Below are positions 34,808-43,098 of a stretch of DNA of 52,344 bases, in pieces. Below the pieces are notes generated by a model. The model worked only from the letters and a program-made list of their open reading frames with translations, ran no database searches and had not been told where the DNA came from. The DNA lies in contig CAKZPN010000018.1 in NCBI GenBank assembly GCA_937139335.1, positions 1 to 52,344 on the forward strand, given 5' to 3'. The position numbers were made by a program, and so were the translations under genes. The DNA comes from an uncultured Roseicyclus sp. (lineage in GTDB: Bacteria > Pseudomonadota > Alphaproteobacteria > Rhodobacterales > Rhodobacteraceae). The first letter of the stretch is position 1. Every line of letters begins with the position of its first letter.

Positions 34808-35578
34808 ATGCAGATCGACGACAGCCATTTCGAGCTTCGCCTTGCGAGAGACGAGGCCGACCTGCATGCCGCGCAGCGCCTGCGCTACGCCGTCTTCGTC
34901 GAGGAACTGGGCGGCGACGGCGAGATGGTGGACCACGTCGCGCGCCGCGAGGCCGACCGGTTCGATCCGCATTTCGACCACCTGCTGTTGCTCGACCGCC
35001 GCCGGGCCGAGGATGACCGGGTGGTCGGCGTCTACCGGGTGATGCGCGCCGAAGGTGCCGAGGCTGCGGGCCAGTTCTATTCCGAGGAGGAATACGATCT
35101 CGCGGCCCTGCGCGCCTCGGGCCGGCGGCTGCTGGAACTGGGCCGGTCCTGCGTCCACCGCGACTACCGCGGCGGCACGGCGATGATGCATCTCTGGGCC
35201 GGGCTGGCCGATTACATCGCCGAGCACGGGATCGAGGTGATGTTCGGCGTGGCGAGCTTTCATGGGACCGACCCCGCGCCGCTGGCCCAGGCCCTGTCGG
35301 TCCTGCACCACCGCCACCTCGCGCCTGCCGCGATCCGCCCCGTGGCGCGCGCGGAGGCGTACCAGCGCATGGATCTCGTGGCCGAACCCGATCTCGACCG
35401 CGCCGCCGCCGTCCGCAGCATTCCGGCGCTGATCAAGGCCTATCTGCGCCTCGGCGGTTTCGTGGGGCAGGGCGCCTGGATCGATCACGCCTTCAACTGC
35501 ATCGACGTCTGCCTGGTGATGGACGTGGCGCTCATCCCCGACAAGCACCGCGCGATCTACCAGCGGGGCGGGGCATGA
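34808..35578 (+). CDS. olsB: L-ornithine N-alpha-acyltransferase OlsB
   Basis: A 256-residue GNAT-fold protein that moves a 3-hydroxyacyl group from ACP to ornithine, giving lyso-ornithine lipid. The first half (QRLRYAVFVEELGGDGEMVDH) is the family mark. The acyl-binding region is RLLELGRSCVHRDYRGG, and the C-terminal part contains IPALIKAYLRLGGFVGQGA. The ATG at 34808 is chosen over one at 34772 because it begins at the domain. olsA follows with an ATGA overlap, supporting the name. Such lipids replace phospholipids under phosphate limitation; a Pho box was not recognised. Confidence 0.9.
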   Translation: MQIDDSHFELRLARDEADLHAAQRLRYAVFVEELGGDGEMVDHVARREADRFDPHFDHLLLLDRRRAEDDRVVGVYRVMRAEGAEAAGQFYSEEEYDLAALRASGRRLLELGRSCVHRDYRGGTAMMHLWAGLADYIAEHGIEVMFGVASFHGTDPAPLAQALSVLHHRHLAPAAIRPVARAEAYQRMDLVAEPDLDRAAAVRSIPALIKAYLRLGGFVGQGAWIDHAFNCIDVCLVMDVALIPDKHRAIYQRGGA

Positions 35579-36405
35579 GCCGCACCTGGCGCGGCGTCGA
35601 GAGCCCCGAACCGCGCGCGCTCGGCCCCGGCGACTGGCTGCGCGTGACGCGGCGGGGGGCGGCCATCCTCGCGCTTCTCGTCGTCTGCTTCCCGCTGCTC
35701 CTGCTCCTGCGCCTCCCCGAACGCCTGATCTTTGGCCTCGCGCGCCCCTGGACCCCGCATATCACCCAAGCGGTCTGCCGCCTCGCCTGCCGCGCGCTTG
35801 GCCTGCGGCGCGAGATGCGGGGCGCGCCGATGACGGGCCCCGGCGCCTATGTCGTGAACCATGTGAGTTGGCTCGACATCTTCGTGCTGAACGCCTGCAA
35901 GCGGCTCTACTTCGTCGCGAAATCCGAGGTTGCAGGTTGGCCCGGCATCGGCTGGCTCGCGCGCGGGACCGGCACCGTCTTCATCGCCCGCGACCCGCGC
36001 GCGGCGCAGGCGCAGACGCGTGTGTTCGAGGATCGGCTGCGCGCGGGCCACAGGCTCCTGTTCTTCCCCGAGGGCACGTCGACCGACGGGTGCCGCGTGC
36101 TGCCGTTTCGCACCACGCTCTTTCAGGCCTTCTTCTCTGACCGGCTGCGGGGCGTGCTCCAGATCCAACCGGTCAGCCTCGTCTACCACGCGCCGCCGGG
36201 CGAAGCGGGTTTCTTCTACGGCTGGTGGGGTGACATGGCGCTTGGCCCCGCCATGCTCGCCGTTCTGGCCGCGCCGCGTCAGGGCCATGTCGAGGTGATC
36301 TACCACCCGCCGCTCGCCGTCGCGGACTACCCCGACCGCAAGAGCCTCGCCGCCGCCGCCGAGGCCGCGGTGCGCAAGGGCTTCGAGGCGGCCCTGCCAG
36401 CCTGA
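35575..36405 (+). CDS. olsA: Lyso-ornithine lipid O-acyltransferase OlsA (PlsC family)
   Basis: A 276-residue membrane-bound acyltransferase of the PlsC family. The catalytic NHX4D motif appears as NHVSWLDIF (about 95-103), and the substrate motif is FPEGTSTDG. A hydrophobic stretch near residues 30-50 anchors it. It adds the second acyl chain to lyso-ornithine lipid; some members also act on lysophosphatidic acid. The overlap with olsB indicates one operon. Confidence 0.9.
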   Translation: MSRTWRGVESPEPRALGPGDWLRVTRRGAAILALLVVCFPLLLLLRLPERLIFGLARPWTPHITQAVCRLACRALGLRREMRGAPMTGPGAYVVNHVSWLDIFVLNACKRLYFVAKSEVAGWPGIGWLARGTGTVFIARDPRAAQAQTRVFEDRLRAGHRLLFFPEGTSTDGCRVLPFRTTLFQAFFSDRLRGVLQIQPVSLVYHAPPGEAGFFYGWWGDMALGPAMLAVLAAPRQGHVEVIYHPPLAVADYPDRKSLAAAAEAAVRKGFEAALPA

Positions 36406-36414
36406 CCTTCTCTG

Positions 36415-36441
36415 TTTCAAAAATATCCCGGGGGAGCCCGG
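36415..36441. repeat. Candidate lineage-typical intergenic motif, copy 1
   Basis: A short A-rich word (TTTCAAAAATATC) is followed by CCGGGGGAGCCCGG, in the gap between the convergent olsA and ThiE-like genes. A related motif in inverse orientation occurs at 37975-38009. A small GGGGC-AGA-GCCCC stem follows at 36450-36462 and may help stop transcription from either side. Confidence 0.3.
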
Positions 36442-36475
36442 AACGGGCGGGGGCAGAGCCCCTCCGACACAAACC

Positions 36476-37105
36476 CTAGCGGATCGGCGCGATCAGCGCG
36501 CGCAACGCGGCCAGCGCATCCTCCTCGCGCCAGATCTCGGCGCCGATGGCGAAGAAATCCGTTACCGGCGCGAAGGCTTCGATCAGCGCCACGTCGAGCG
36601 CGCCCTCGGCCACCACCGGCACCTCGATCATCTCCGACCACCAGGCGAAAAGGTCATGCTCCGCCCGCGCACCCTCGACGAGCGTGCTCTCGCCCAGCGG
36701 TCCGAAGGAGACGTAATCGGCCCCGGCCTCGCCCGCGCTCATCCCGTCATGGCGGAGCGCACCGCAGAAGGCGCCCACGATGGCGTCGCCCCCCAGCTCC
36801 TTGCGCGTCGCCCGCACGCTGCGTGGCCCGTCGTTCAGGTGCACCCCGTCGAGCCCCAGGCGCTCCACCAGCCCGACATGCCCCGACAGCACCAGCGGCA
36901 CGTCGCGGGCATGGGCCGCCTCGCGCAGCGCGTCGGCGGCGCGCGCCATCTGGTCCTCGTCCTCCGTCACCAGCGCGAGGCGCAGGCAGGCGATCGGCTC
37001 GGCGTCGAGGATGGCGGTGAGGCGCGGCAAAAACGCCTCCACCTCGAAGCTGGTGGGCGTGACGAGGTAGAGGTTCGGTTGGTCGGTCTGGTCGGCGTCG
37101 GCCAT
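36476..37105 (-). CDS. Divergent thiamine phosphate synthase (ThiE-like) protein
   Basis: A 209-residue TIM-barrel protein with the ThiE pattern: NLYLVTPT at the start, LRLALVTEDED, HLNDGPRSVRATRKELG, IVGAFCGALRHDGMSAGEAGADYVSFGP, and a C-terminal VVAEGAL then FFAIGAEIWRE. ThiE joins HMP-diphosphate and thiazole phosphate. Here the usual T(K)PG loop after GPV is replaced by LGESTLVEG, and no other thi gene is near, so activity in thiamine synthesis is uncertain. The ATG at 37105 has AAGGGA before it. Confidence 0.7.
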   Translation of the reverse strand: MADADQTDQPNLYLVTPTSFEVEAFLPRLTAILDAEPIACLRLALVTEDEDQMARAADALREAAHARDVPLVLSGHVGLVERLGLDGVHLNDGPRSVRATRKELGGDAIVGAFCGALRHDGMSAGEAGADYVSFGPLGESTLVEGARAEHDLFAWWSEMIEVPVVAEGALDVALIEAFAPVTDFFAIGAEIWREEDALAALRALIAPIR

Positions 37106-37207
37106 CGGGTGCGGGTCCCTTGCTGCTGTGGCGCGTGATAGCGGGGCGGGGCAGGCTCGGCAATGGGGCGCTTGCCGGGCGGGCCTGCCCGCGCTATCGG
37201 CGGCGCC

Positions 37208-37960
37208 ATGACCGATGCACCCCAGCCCAGCTTCATCCTCGTGCGCCCGCAGATGGGCGAGAACATCGGCGCGGCCGCGCGCGCGATGTGGAACTTCGGG
37301 CTCGAGCGGATGCGGGTCGTGGCCCCTCGCGACGGCTGGCCGAACGAGCGCGCGGCGGCGCTGGCCTCTGGTGCCGGGCGGCTGCTGGACCACGCCGGGC
37401 TATTCGACGACGTGACGGGCGCGGTGTCCGACTGCACCTATGTCTTCGCCACCACCGCCCGACCGCGCGGCATGACCATGCCCGTGGTCACGCCCGAACG
37501 CGCGATGCAGCAGGCCCGCGCGATCCTGGCCGAGGGCGGCAAGGTCGCGGTGCTGTTCGGGCCCGAGCGGGCCGGGCTGGAGAACGAGGATATCGCGCGC
37601 GCCAACGCGATCATCTCGGTGCCGGTGAACCCGGAGTTCGCCTCGCTGAACCTCGCGCAATGCGTGCTGCTTTGCGCCTACGAGTTCCGCCGCGCGGGCG
37701 ACACCACGCCGCCCGAGGTGATGGAGCTCGCGCGCACCGATTTCGCCAGTGGCGCCGAGATCGCGGCGCTTGGCGACCATGTCGAGGCGCGGCTGGAGGA
37801 GGCCGGGTTCTTCTTCCCCCCCGCCAAGGCCGAGGGGATGCGCCGCTCGCTGCGCCAGATCTGGGGCCGCCTGCCGCTGACCCGCGCCGACGTGCAGACG
37901 CTGCACGGCATGTTCCGTCAGATGGTTCGCTGGGCCGAGGGCAAGCGGCGCGATCTGTGA
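37208..37960 (+). CDS. trmJ: tRNA/rRNA methyltransferase TrmJ (SPOUT)
   Basis: A 250-residue SpoU-type trefoil-knot methyltransferase that 2'-O-methylates position 32 of tRNAs. Motif 1 is FILVRPQMGENIGAAARAMWNFG (family-typical). Motif 2 is VLFGPERAGLENEDI, and motif 3 is IPVN-like ISVPVNPEFASLNLAQCVLL. The TrmJ C-terminal helical domain follows (LRQIWGRLPLTRADVQTLHGM). The ATG at 37208 is preferred; the frame extends upstream without similarity. Confidence 0.92.
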   Translation: MTDAPQPSFILVRPQMGENIGAAARAMWNFGLERMRVVAPRDGWPNERAAALASGAGRLLDHAGLFDDVTGAVSDCTYVFATTARPRGMTMPVVTPERAMQQARAILAEGGKVAVLFGPERAGLENEDIARANAIISVPVNPEFASLNLAQCVLLCAYEFRRAGDTTPPEVMELARTDFASGAEIAALGDHVEARLEEAGFFFPPAKAEGMRRSLRQIWGRLPLTRADVQTLHGMFRQMVRWAEGKRRDL

Positions 37961-37974
37961 TCCGGCAGGGTCCA

Positions 37975-38009
37975 CCCCCCGGCCCCCCTGAGGTATTTGA
38001 GACGCAAAG
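37975..38009. repeat. Candidate lineage-typical intergenic motif, copy 2
   Basis: Runs of C (CCCCCCGGCCCCCC) are followed by TGAGGTATTTGAGACGCAAA in the gap between trmJ and ctaA. Reversed, it reads CTCAAATACCTCAGGGGGG, close to the motif at 36415-36441. No gene overlaps it. Confidence 0.3.
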
Positions 38010-38106
38010 GGTGGCGGAGCCCGCGGAGGGTCAGGATGCCGCGGTCGCTTGAAGGGGGGGCCTGCGCGCGATAGGTCTCGCGCCAGACGAGATCGGGGGA
38101 CGGCCC

Positions 38107-39249
38107 ATGGCAAAGCAGCGCAGCATCTTCGAAGAGGTGAGCGATACCGCGAAACCCGCCGCCACGCCGGGCGGCGTCACCCGCGACCGGAGCCGTGCGC
38201 GGCGCCGGGTGCGGATCTGGCTGATGGTGCTCTTCGCCTTGGTGGTCACGATGATCGCGGTCGGCGGCATGACGCGGCTGACGGATTCGGGCCTTTCGAT
38301 CACCGAATGGGCGCCGCTGTCCGGGGCGATTCCGCCGCTCAACGCCGAGGACTGGCAGGCGGAGTTCGACGCCTACCGCCAGATCCCGCAATACGAGCTG
38401 ATGAACCGGGGCATGAGCCTCGAGGAGTTCAAGGTCATCTACTACTGGGAATGGGGCCATCGCCAGCTCGGTCGGGTGATCGGGCTGGTCTGGGCGCTGG
38501 GGTTCTTCGGCTTGCTGGTGACGGGCAACATCCCGCCGGGCTGGACCGGGCGGCTGCTGATCCTCGGCGCGCTCGGCGGCGCGCAGGGCGCGATCGGATG
38601 GTGGATGGTGCATTCGGGACTGCAGGAGGGGATGATCGCCGTCGCCTCCTACCGGCTCGCGACGCACCTCGGCCTCGCCTTCCTGATCCTCGGCCTGATC
38701 GCGTGGTTCGTGCTGAAGCTCGGCCGCGACGAGGCGCAGCTGATGCAGGCACGGCGCGAGGGCGACCGCAAGCTCAAGGGCATGGCCACGGGTCTGATGC
38801 ACCTGAGTTTCCTGCAGATCCTGATCGGCGCACTGGTCGCCGGCATCGACGCGGGGCGCAACTACATCGACTGGCCGCTGATGGCGGGCGGCTTCCTGCC
38901 GCCCGACATCTGGGCGCTGGAGCCCTGGTGGCGCAACCTCTTCGAGAATGACGGCACGGTGCAGTTCATCCACCGGATGGTGGGTTACGTCTTGGCGTTC
39001 TTCGCTCTCGGCGCCTGGATCGCGGCACGTCGCACCGCGCGGCTGGCGACGAAACGCGCCTTCGACTGGCTGGCGGCGGGCGTGGTCCTGCAGATCGTGC
39101 TCGGCATCGTGACGGTGATGCACTCCTCGCCTTGGTACATCGCGATCTGGCACCAGCTGGGCGCGGTACTGGTGCTGACCCTGATCCTGCGGGCGCGCTA
39201 CCTCGCCATGTACCCGCTGCCGCAAAGCGTGAAAGGACAGCGCGCATGA
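38107..39249 (+). CDS. ctaA: Heme A synthase (CtaA/Cox15)
   Basis: A 380-residue inner-membrane protein that oxidises heme O to heme A for cytochrome aa3 oxidase. Eight membrane spans are predicted. The four conserved His ligands are in WGHRQLGR, ATHLGLAF, FIHRMVGYVLAF and IWHQLGAVLVL. The first span ends in the family mark GGMTRLTDSGLSITEW. GGGGACGG precedes the ATG. It overlaps the peptidase gene by ATGA. Confidence 0.95.
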   Translation: MAKQRSIFEEVSDTAKPAATPGGVTRDRSRARRRVRIWLMVLFALVVTMIAVGGMTRLTDSGLSITEWAPLSGAIPPLNAEDWQAEFDAYRQIPQYELMNRGMSLEEFKVIYYWEWGHRQLGRVIGLVWALGFFGLLVTGNIPPGWTGRLLILGALGGAQGAIGWWMVHSGLQEGMIAVASYRLATHLGLAFLILGLIAWFVLKLGRDEAQLMQARREGDRKLKGMATGLMHLSFLQILIGALVAGIDAGRNYIDWPLMAGGFLPPDIWALEPWWRNLFENDGTVQFIHRMVGYVLAFFALGAWIAARRTARLATKRAFDWLAAGVVLQIVLGIVTVMHSSPWYIAIWHQLGAVLVLTLILRARYLAMYPLPQSVKGQRA

Positions 39250-40715
39250 GCACGATGGACGATCTGCTGGCGTTCCAGCGCGAGACCGAGGCGCTGGGGC
39301 AGGTGATGGGCCGGCTCGGCTGGGACCAGGAGACGGTGATGCCGAGGGGCGCCGCGGCGCAGCGCGGCGACGAGATGGCGGCGCTGGAGGGCGTGCTGCA
39401 CGCCCGCCGCACCGACCCGCGGCTGGGCGACTGGCTGGAGCAGGCGGTGCCGGGGTCCGAGGCGGAGGATGCGCAGCTGCGCCTGATCCGCCGCAGCTAC
39501 GACCGCAGCCGCAAGGTGCCGGGGCGGCTGGCAGCCGAGATCGCGCGCGTCACGTCGGTGTCGCAGGGGCTCTGGGCCGAGGCGCGCAAGGCGGAGGACC
39601 TGGCAGGATTCCTGCCGGTGCTGGGGCAGGTGATCGAGCTTCGCTGCGAGGAGGCGCAGGCGCTGTCGGGCGGCGGCGACGCCTATGACGCGCTGCTGGA
39701 CGGCTACGAGCCCGAGATGACCGGAGACGAGATCGGCGCCCTTTTCGACCGGATGCGGCCGCGGATCGTCGCGCTGCGCGAGGCGTTGAGGGGCGCGCCG
39801 CCCGCGCCCGAGTTGACCGGCACCTTCCCCAAACCCGAGCAGCTCGCGCTGGCCGAGGAGATCGCGCGCGCCTTCGGCTACGACCTGACGCGCGGCCGGA
39901 TCGATGAGGCGGTGCATCCGTTCTCCTCCGGCTCGCACAATGACGTGCGCATCACCACGCGGGTGAACGAGGGCGAGCCGCTGGGGTGCCTCTATTCCAC
40001 CATCCACGAGGTCGGCCACGCCGGCTACGAGCAGAACATCGCGCAGGCCCATGGCCTGACCGCGCTGGGGCAGGGCGTGTCGATGGGTGTCCACGAAAGC
40101 CAGAGCCGGATCTACGAGAACCAGCTCGGCCGTTCGCCCGCCTTCTGCCAGTGGCTTTACGGGCGCATGGTCGACCGCTTCGGGACGCTGTCGGTGGAGG
40201 GGCCGGAGGCGTTTGCGCGCGCCGTGAACCGGGTCGCCAGCGGCTACATCCGCACCGAGGCGGACGAGGTGCATTACAACCTCCACATCATGCTGCGCTT
40301 CGACCTCGAGCGCGCCCTGATGCGGGGCGACCTGGCCCTGACCGACCTCGAAGCGGCCTGGAACGACCGTTTCGCCGCAGATTTCGGGATCGTGGTGGAT
40401 CGCCCCTCCAACGGCATGCTGCAGGATGTTCATTGGCCGGTGGGGCTGTTCGGCTATTTCCCGACCTACAGCCTCGGCAATGTCTACGCCGGTTGCCTCA
40501 ACGCGGCGCTCCGGGCCGACCTGCCCACGCTCGACGATGATCTCGCGCAGGGCGACCCCTCCGCCGCGCTGGCCTGGCTGAAGGGGCGGGTGCAGACCCA
40601 CGGCGGCCTGCGTCCGCCGCGCGAGACCATCGAACACGCCACCGGGGCGGAGGTCAGCGAGGTGCCGCTGCTCGACTATCTCGAAGGCAAGTTCGGCGCG
40701 CTCTACGGGCTCTGA
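39246..40715 (+). CDS. Carboxypeptidase, M32 family
   Basis: A 489-residue zinc metallopeptidase (Taq carboxypeptidase family). The zinc motif is HEVGHAGYE (about 256-264), and the third ligand lies in MGVHESQSR, about 30 residues on. The start (DDLLAFQRETEALGQVMGRLGWDQETVMP) and the end YTNG-like SLGNVYAGCLNAALR are family marks. It removes C-terminal residues from peptides in the cytoplasm. The overlap with ctaA probably reflects co-expression rather than shared function. Confidence 0.95.
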   Translation: MSTMDDLLAFQRETEALGQVMGRLGWDQETVMPRGAAAQRGDEMAALEGVLHARRTDPRLGDWLEQAVPGSEAEDAQLRLIRRSYDRSRKVPGRLAAEIARVTSVSQGLWAEARKAEDLAGFLPVLGQVIELRCEEAQALSGGGDAYDALLDGYEPEMTGDEIGALFDRMRPRIVALREALRGAPPAPELTGTFPKPEQLALAEEIARAFGYDLTRGRIDEAVHPFSSGSHNDVRITTRVNEGEPLGCLYSTIHEVGHAGYEQNIAQAHGLTALGQGVSMGVHESQSRIYENQLGRSPAFCQWLYGRMVDRFGTLSVEGPEAFARAVNRVASGYIRTEADEVHYNLHIMLRFDLERALMRGDLALTDLEAAWNDRFAADFGIVVDRPSNGMLQDVHWPVGLFGYFPTYSLGNVYAGCLNAALRADLPTLDDDLAQGDPSAALAWLKGRVQTHGGLRPPRETIEHATGAEVSEVPLLDYLEGKFGALYGL

Positions 40716-40718
40716 GCG

Positions 40719-41513
40719 TCAGTCCTGCGTCCAGCCCGGCGCGCGTTTCTCGAGGAACGCGGCAATCCCCTCGTTGGTGTCGCCGTCGAGCATGTTCTCC
40801 ACCATCACCGCGCCGGTCAGCTCGTAGGCGGCCTCGAGCGACAGGGAAAGCTGGTCGTAGAAGGCGCTCTTGCCGATGCGGACGGCGGAGCCGAGCTTGC
40901 CCGCGATCTTCTCAGCCAGCGCCTGCGTCTCCGCTTCCAGCGCGTCGGCGGGGACCACGCGGTTCACCAGCCCGATCTCGCGGGCACGGGGCGCGTCGAT
41001 GAACTCGCCCGTCACCAGCATCTCGAACACCTGCTTGCGCGGCGCGTTGCGGCTGAGCGCGACCATGGGAGTGGAACAGAACAGGCCGATGTTCACGCCG
41101 TTCACGCCAAAGCGGCAATCCTTGGCCGCCACGGCAAGGTCACAGGAGGCGACAAGCTGGCAGCCGGCGGCGGTGGCGATGCCATGGGTCTGCGCGATCA
41201 CCGGCTGCGGCAGGCGCGGGATCATCTGCATCATCCGCGCACAGCGGTCGAAGAGGTCGCGGAAGGCCGGGGCGCCGTTATCGGCCTCCTCGCGTTTGGC
41301 CTGCATCTCCTTCAGGTCGTGACCGGCGCAGAACGCCTTGCCCGCGCCCTTCAGCACGATCACCCGCTGGGTCTCCGACGCCATCAGGTCGGAGAACGTG
41401 GCCGTGAGCCCGGCGATCATCGCGTCCGACAGCGCGTTCAGCTTGCCCGGCAGGTTCAGCGTCAGGTGCGTCACCGCGCCCCGATCCTCCCGGATCACCA
41501 GATCATCGGTCAT
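40719..41513 (-). CDS. Enoyl-CoA hydratase/isomerase-family protein lacking the usual catalytic Glu pair
   Basis: A 264-residue crotonase-fold protein. The CoA-binding and oxyanion motifs are there (KAFCAGHDLKEM, HGIATAAGCQLVASCDL). In ordinary enoyl-CoA hydratases one Glu stands in the GGGCELA-type helix; here it is Gln (AAGCQLVA). The second Glu, in the FGxPE turn, is also missing (FGVNGVNIGLF). The GLFCSTPMVALSR segment points to the ECHDC3-like subgroup, whose activity is poorly defined. The start at 41513 has GAAGGGAAG before it. A much longer in-frame extension upstream is not part of the gene. Confidence 0.88.
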   Translation of the reverse strand: MTDDLVIREDRGAVTHLTLNLPGKLNALSDAMIAGLTATFSDLMASETQRVIVLKGAGKAFCAGHDLKEMQAKREEADNGAPAFRDLFDRCARMMQMIPRLPQPVIAQTHGIATAAGCQLVASCDLAVAAKDCRFGVNGVNIGLFCSTPMVALSRNAPRKQVFEMLVTGEFIDAPRAREIGLVNRVVPADALEAETQALAEKIAGKLGSAVRIGKSAFYDQLSLSLEAAYELTGAVMVENMLDGDTNEGIAAFLEKRAPGWTQD

Positions 41514-41600
41514 GCTCTTCCCTTCCTCGCGCGACTGCCCTAACCCCGTCGGGACACCCCATTCTATACCGCTCCGGCGGCGACAGGGAAGGGAGAGGGC

Positions 41601-42023
41601 TTGGCGCTTGCGATGGACATCCCCGCGTTGACGCGGTTTCTGGACGAGGCCTTTCCGCAGGTGGCGGAAGATTTCGTGATCGAGGATCTGCACGCGCAGG
41701 CTATGCGGGTGCGCCTGCGGGTGGCCGAGCGGCACCTGCGCCCCGGCGGCACCGTGTCCGGGCCTTCGATGTTCGCGCTGGCCGATGTCTCGGTCTACCT
41801 TGCCATTCTCGCGATGATCGGGCCGCGCGCGCTGGCCGTCACCACGAATTGCTCCATCGACTTCATGCGCAAGCCCGCCGCCGCGACGGACATGATCTGC
41901 GACTGCCGGATCCTGAAACTGGGCCGCGTGCTGGCGGTGGGCGATTGCCTGCTCTACTCCGACGGGGTGGAGGCGCCGGTCGCGCGCGCCTCGCTCACCT
42001 ATTCGATCCCGCCCACGGCCTGA
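41601..42023 (+). CDS. PaaI-type hotdog-fold thioesterase
   Basis: A 140-residue protein with the hotdog pattern: LRPGGTVSGPSMFALADVSVYLAIL (the helix carrying the active-site Asp), TTNCSIDFMRKP, CRILKLGRVLAVGDCLLY. It hydrolyses acyl-CoA thioesters; the substrate is unknown. The TTG at 41601 follows GGGAGAGGG closely, while an ATG at 41613 lacks a ribosome binding site, so TTG is called with reservation. It is divergent from the crotonase-type gene; the two may share acyl-CoA metabolism. Confidence 0.85.
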   Translation: MALAMDIPALTRFLDEAFPQVAEDFVIEDLHAQAMRVRLRVAERHLRPGGTVSGPSMFALADVSVYLAILAMIGPRALAVTTNCSIDFMRKPAAATDMICDCRILKLGRVLAVGDCLLYSDGVEAPVARASLTYSIPPTA

Positions 42024-42113
42024 GGCGGCTGCGACACTCGGCGGGGATGTGGTGGGGCGAACGTCGGGTGTAGGGACATAATTGACGGCGACAACTTGAT
42101 CGGAGAGACGGAA

Positions 42114-43094
42114 ATGGCGGACACGGCGGCACACCAGACCGAGGATTTCAGCCGGCTGGAACATCTGCCGGTGACGTTCTTCGCTGTGCTGATGGGGCTT
42201 TTCGGCCTCGCGCTGGCGCTGCACGCGGCGGCGGGCACCTATGACTGGGCCGAGGTGCCGGCGCGCGCGGTGCTGTGGTTCGGGCTGGCGTGTTTCGTCG
42301 GCATCGCTGCCGTCTACCTGCTCAAGGTCGTCCGCTACCCGCGCGCCGTCGCGGGCGAATGGCACCACCCGGTGCGGCTCGCCTTCTTTCCCACCATCAC
42401 CATCTCGCTCCTGCTGATGGCGACCGCGATCCACGGCTATCGCCCCGACCTGGCCGAACCGATCTGGCTGGTCGGCATGGCGGGGCAGGGCGTGCTGACC
42501 ATCGCGGTGATCTCGGGCTGGATCAGCCATCGCGCCTTCGAGGTCGGGCACCTGACGCCGGCCTGGTTCATCCCGGCTGTGGGCAACGTGATCGTGCCGC
42601 TGGCGGGCGCGCAGATGGGCTGGATCGAGACCAGCTGGCTGTTCTTTTCCGCCGGCATGATCTTCTGGCTGATCTTGCTGGTGCTGGTATTCAACCGCCT
42701 GATCTTTCACGCGCCGATCCCCGCGCGGCTCTTTCCCACGCTGGTGATCCTGATCGCACCGCCGGCGGTGGCCTTCGTGTCCTACCTGCGGCTGGCGGGC
42801 GGCATCGACCCCTTCGCGCATGTGCTGTTGAACAGCGCCTATGTCTTCGCGGTGCTGGTGCTGGTGCAGGTGCCGAAGCTGATGCGGCTGCCCTTCGCGC
42901 TCAGCTGGTGGGCGCTCAGCTTTCCGCTCGCCGCACTGACGGTGGCAAGCTTCGTCTATGGTCGCGAGGTCGGCAGCGCGATGCACCTGGCCATCGGGCT
43001 GGGCGTGCTGGCGGCACTGGTGGGCGTGGTCGCGGGGCTGGTCTACCGCACGACGCTCGCCATCTTCCGCGACGAGATCTGCCGGCCGGAATGA
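42114..43094 (+). CDS. SLAC1/TDT-family anion channel or transporter
   Basis: A 326-residue membrane protein with about ten spans, of the tellurite-resistance/dicarboxylate (TDT) and SLAC1 anion-channel family. Recognisable are RLEHLPVTFFAVLMGLFGLALAL at the start, HPVRLAFFPTITISLLL, and PAWFIPAVGNVIVPLAGA. A conserved Phe gates the pore in the plant homologue; the equivalent lies in the FFPTI segment. GGAGAGACGG precedes the ATG. The transported ion is not known. Confidence 0.88.
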   Translation: MADTAAHQTEDFSRLEHLPVTFFAVLMGLFGLALALHAAAGTYDWAEVPARAVLWFGLACFVGIAAVYLLKVVRYPRAVAGEWHHPVRLAFFPTITISLLLMATAIHGYRPDLAEPIWLVGMAGQGVLTIAVISGWISHRAFEVGHLTPAWFIPAVGNVIVPLAGAQMGWIETSWLFFSAGMIFWLILLVLVFNRLIFHAPIPARLFPTLVILIAPPAVAFVSYLRLAGGIDPFAHVLLNSAYVFAVLVLVQVPKLMRLPFALSWWALSFPLAALTVASFVYGREVGSAMHLAIGLGVLAALVGVVAGLVYRTTLAIFRDEICRPE

Positions 43095-43098
43095 GCGC

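Noticed and set aside
41514..42986. In-frame upstream extension of the crotonase-type gene
   Set aside because: The extension is antisense to the thioesterase and channel genes and has no similarity; 41513 has a good ribosome binding site.
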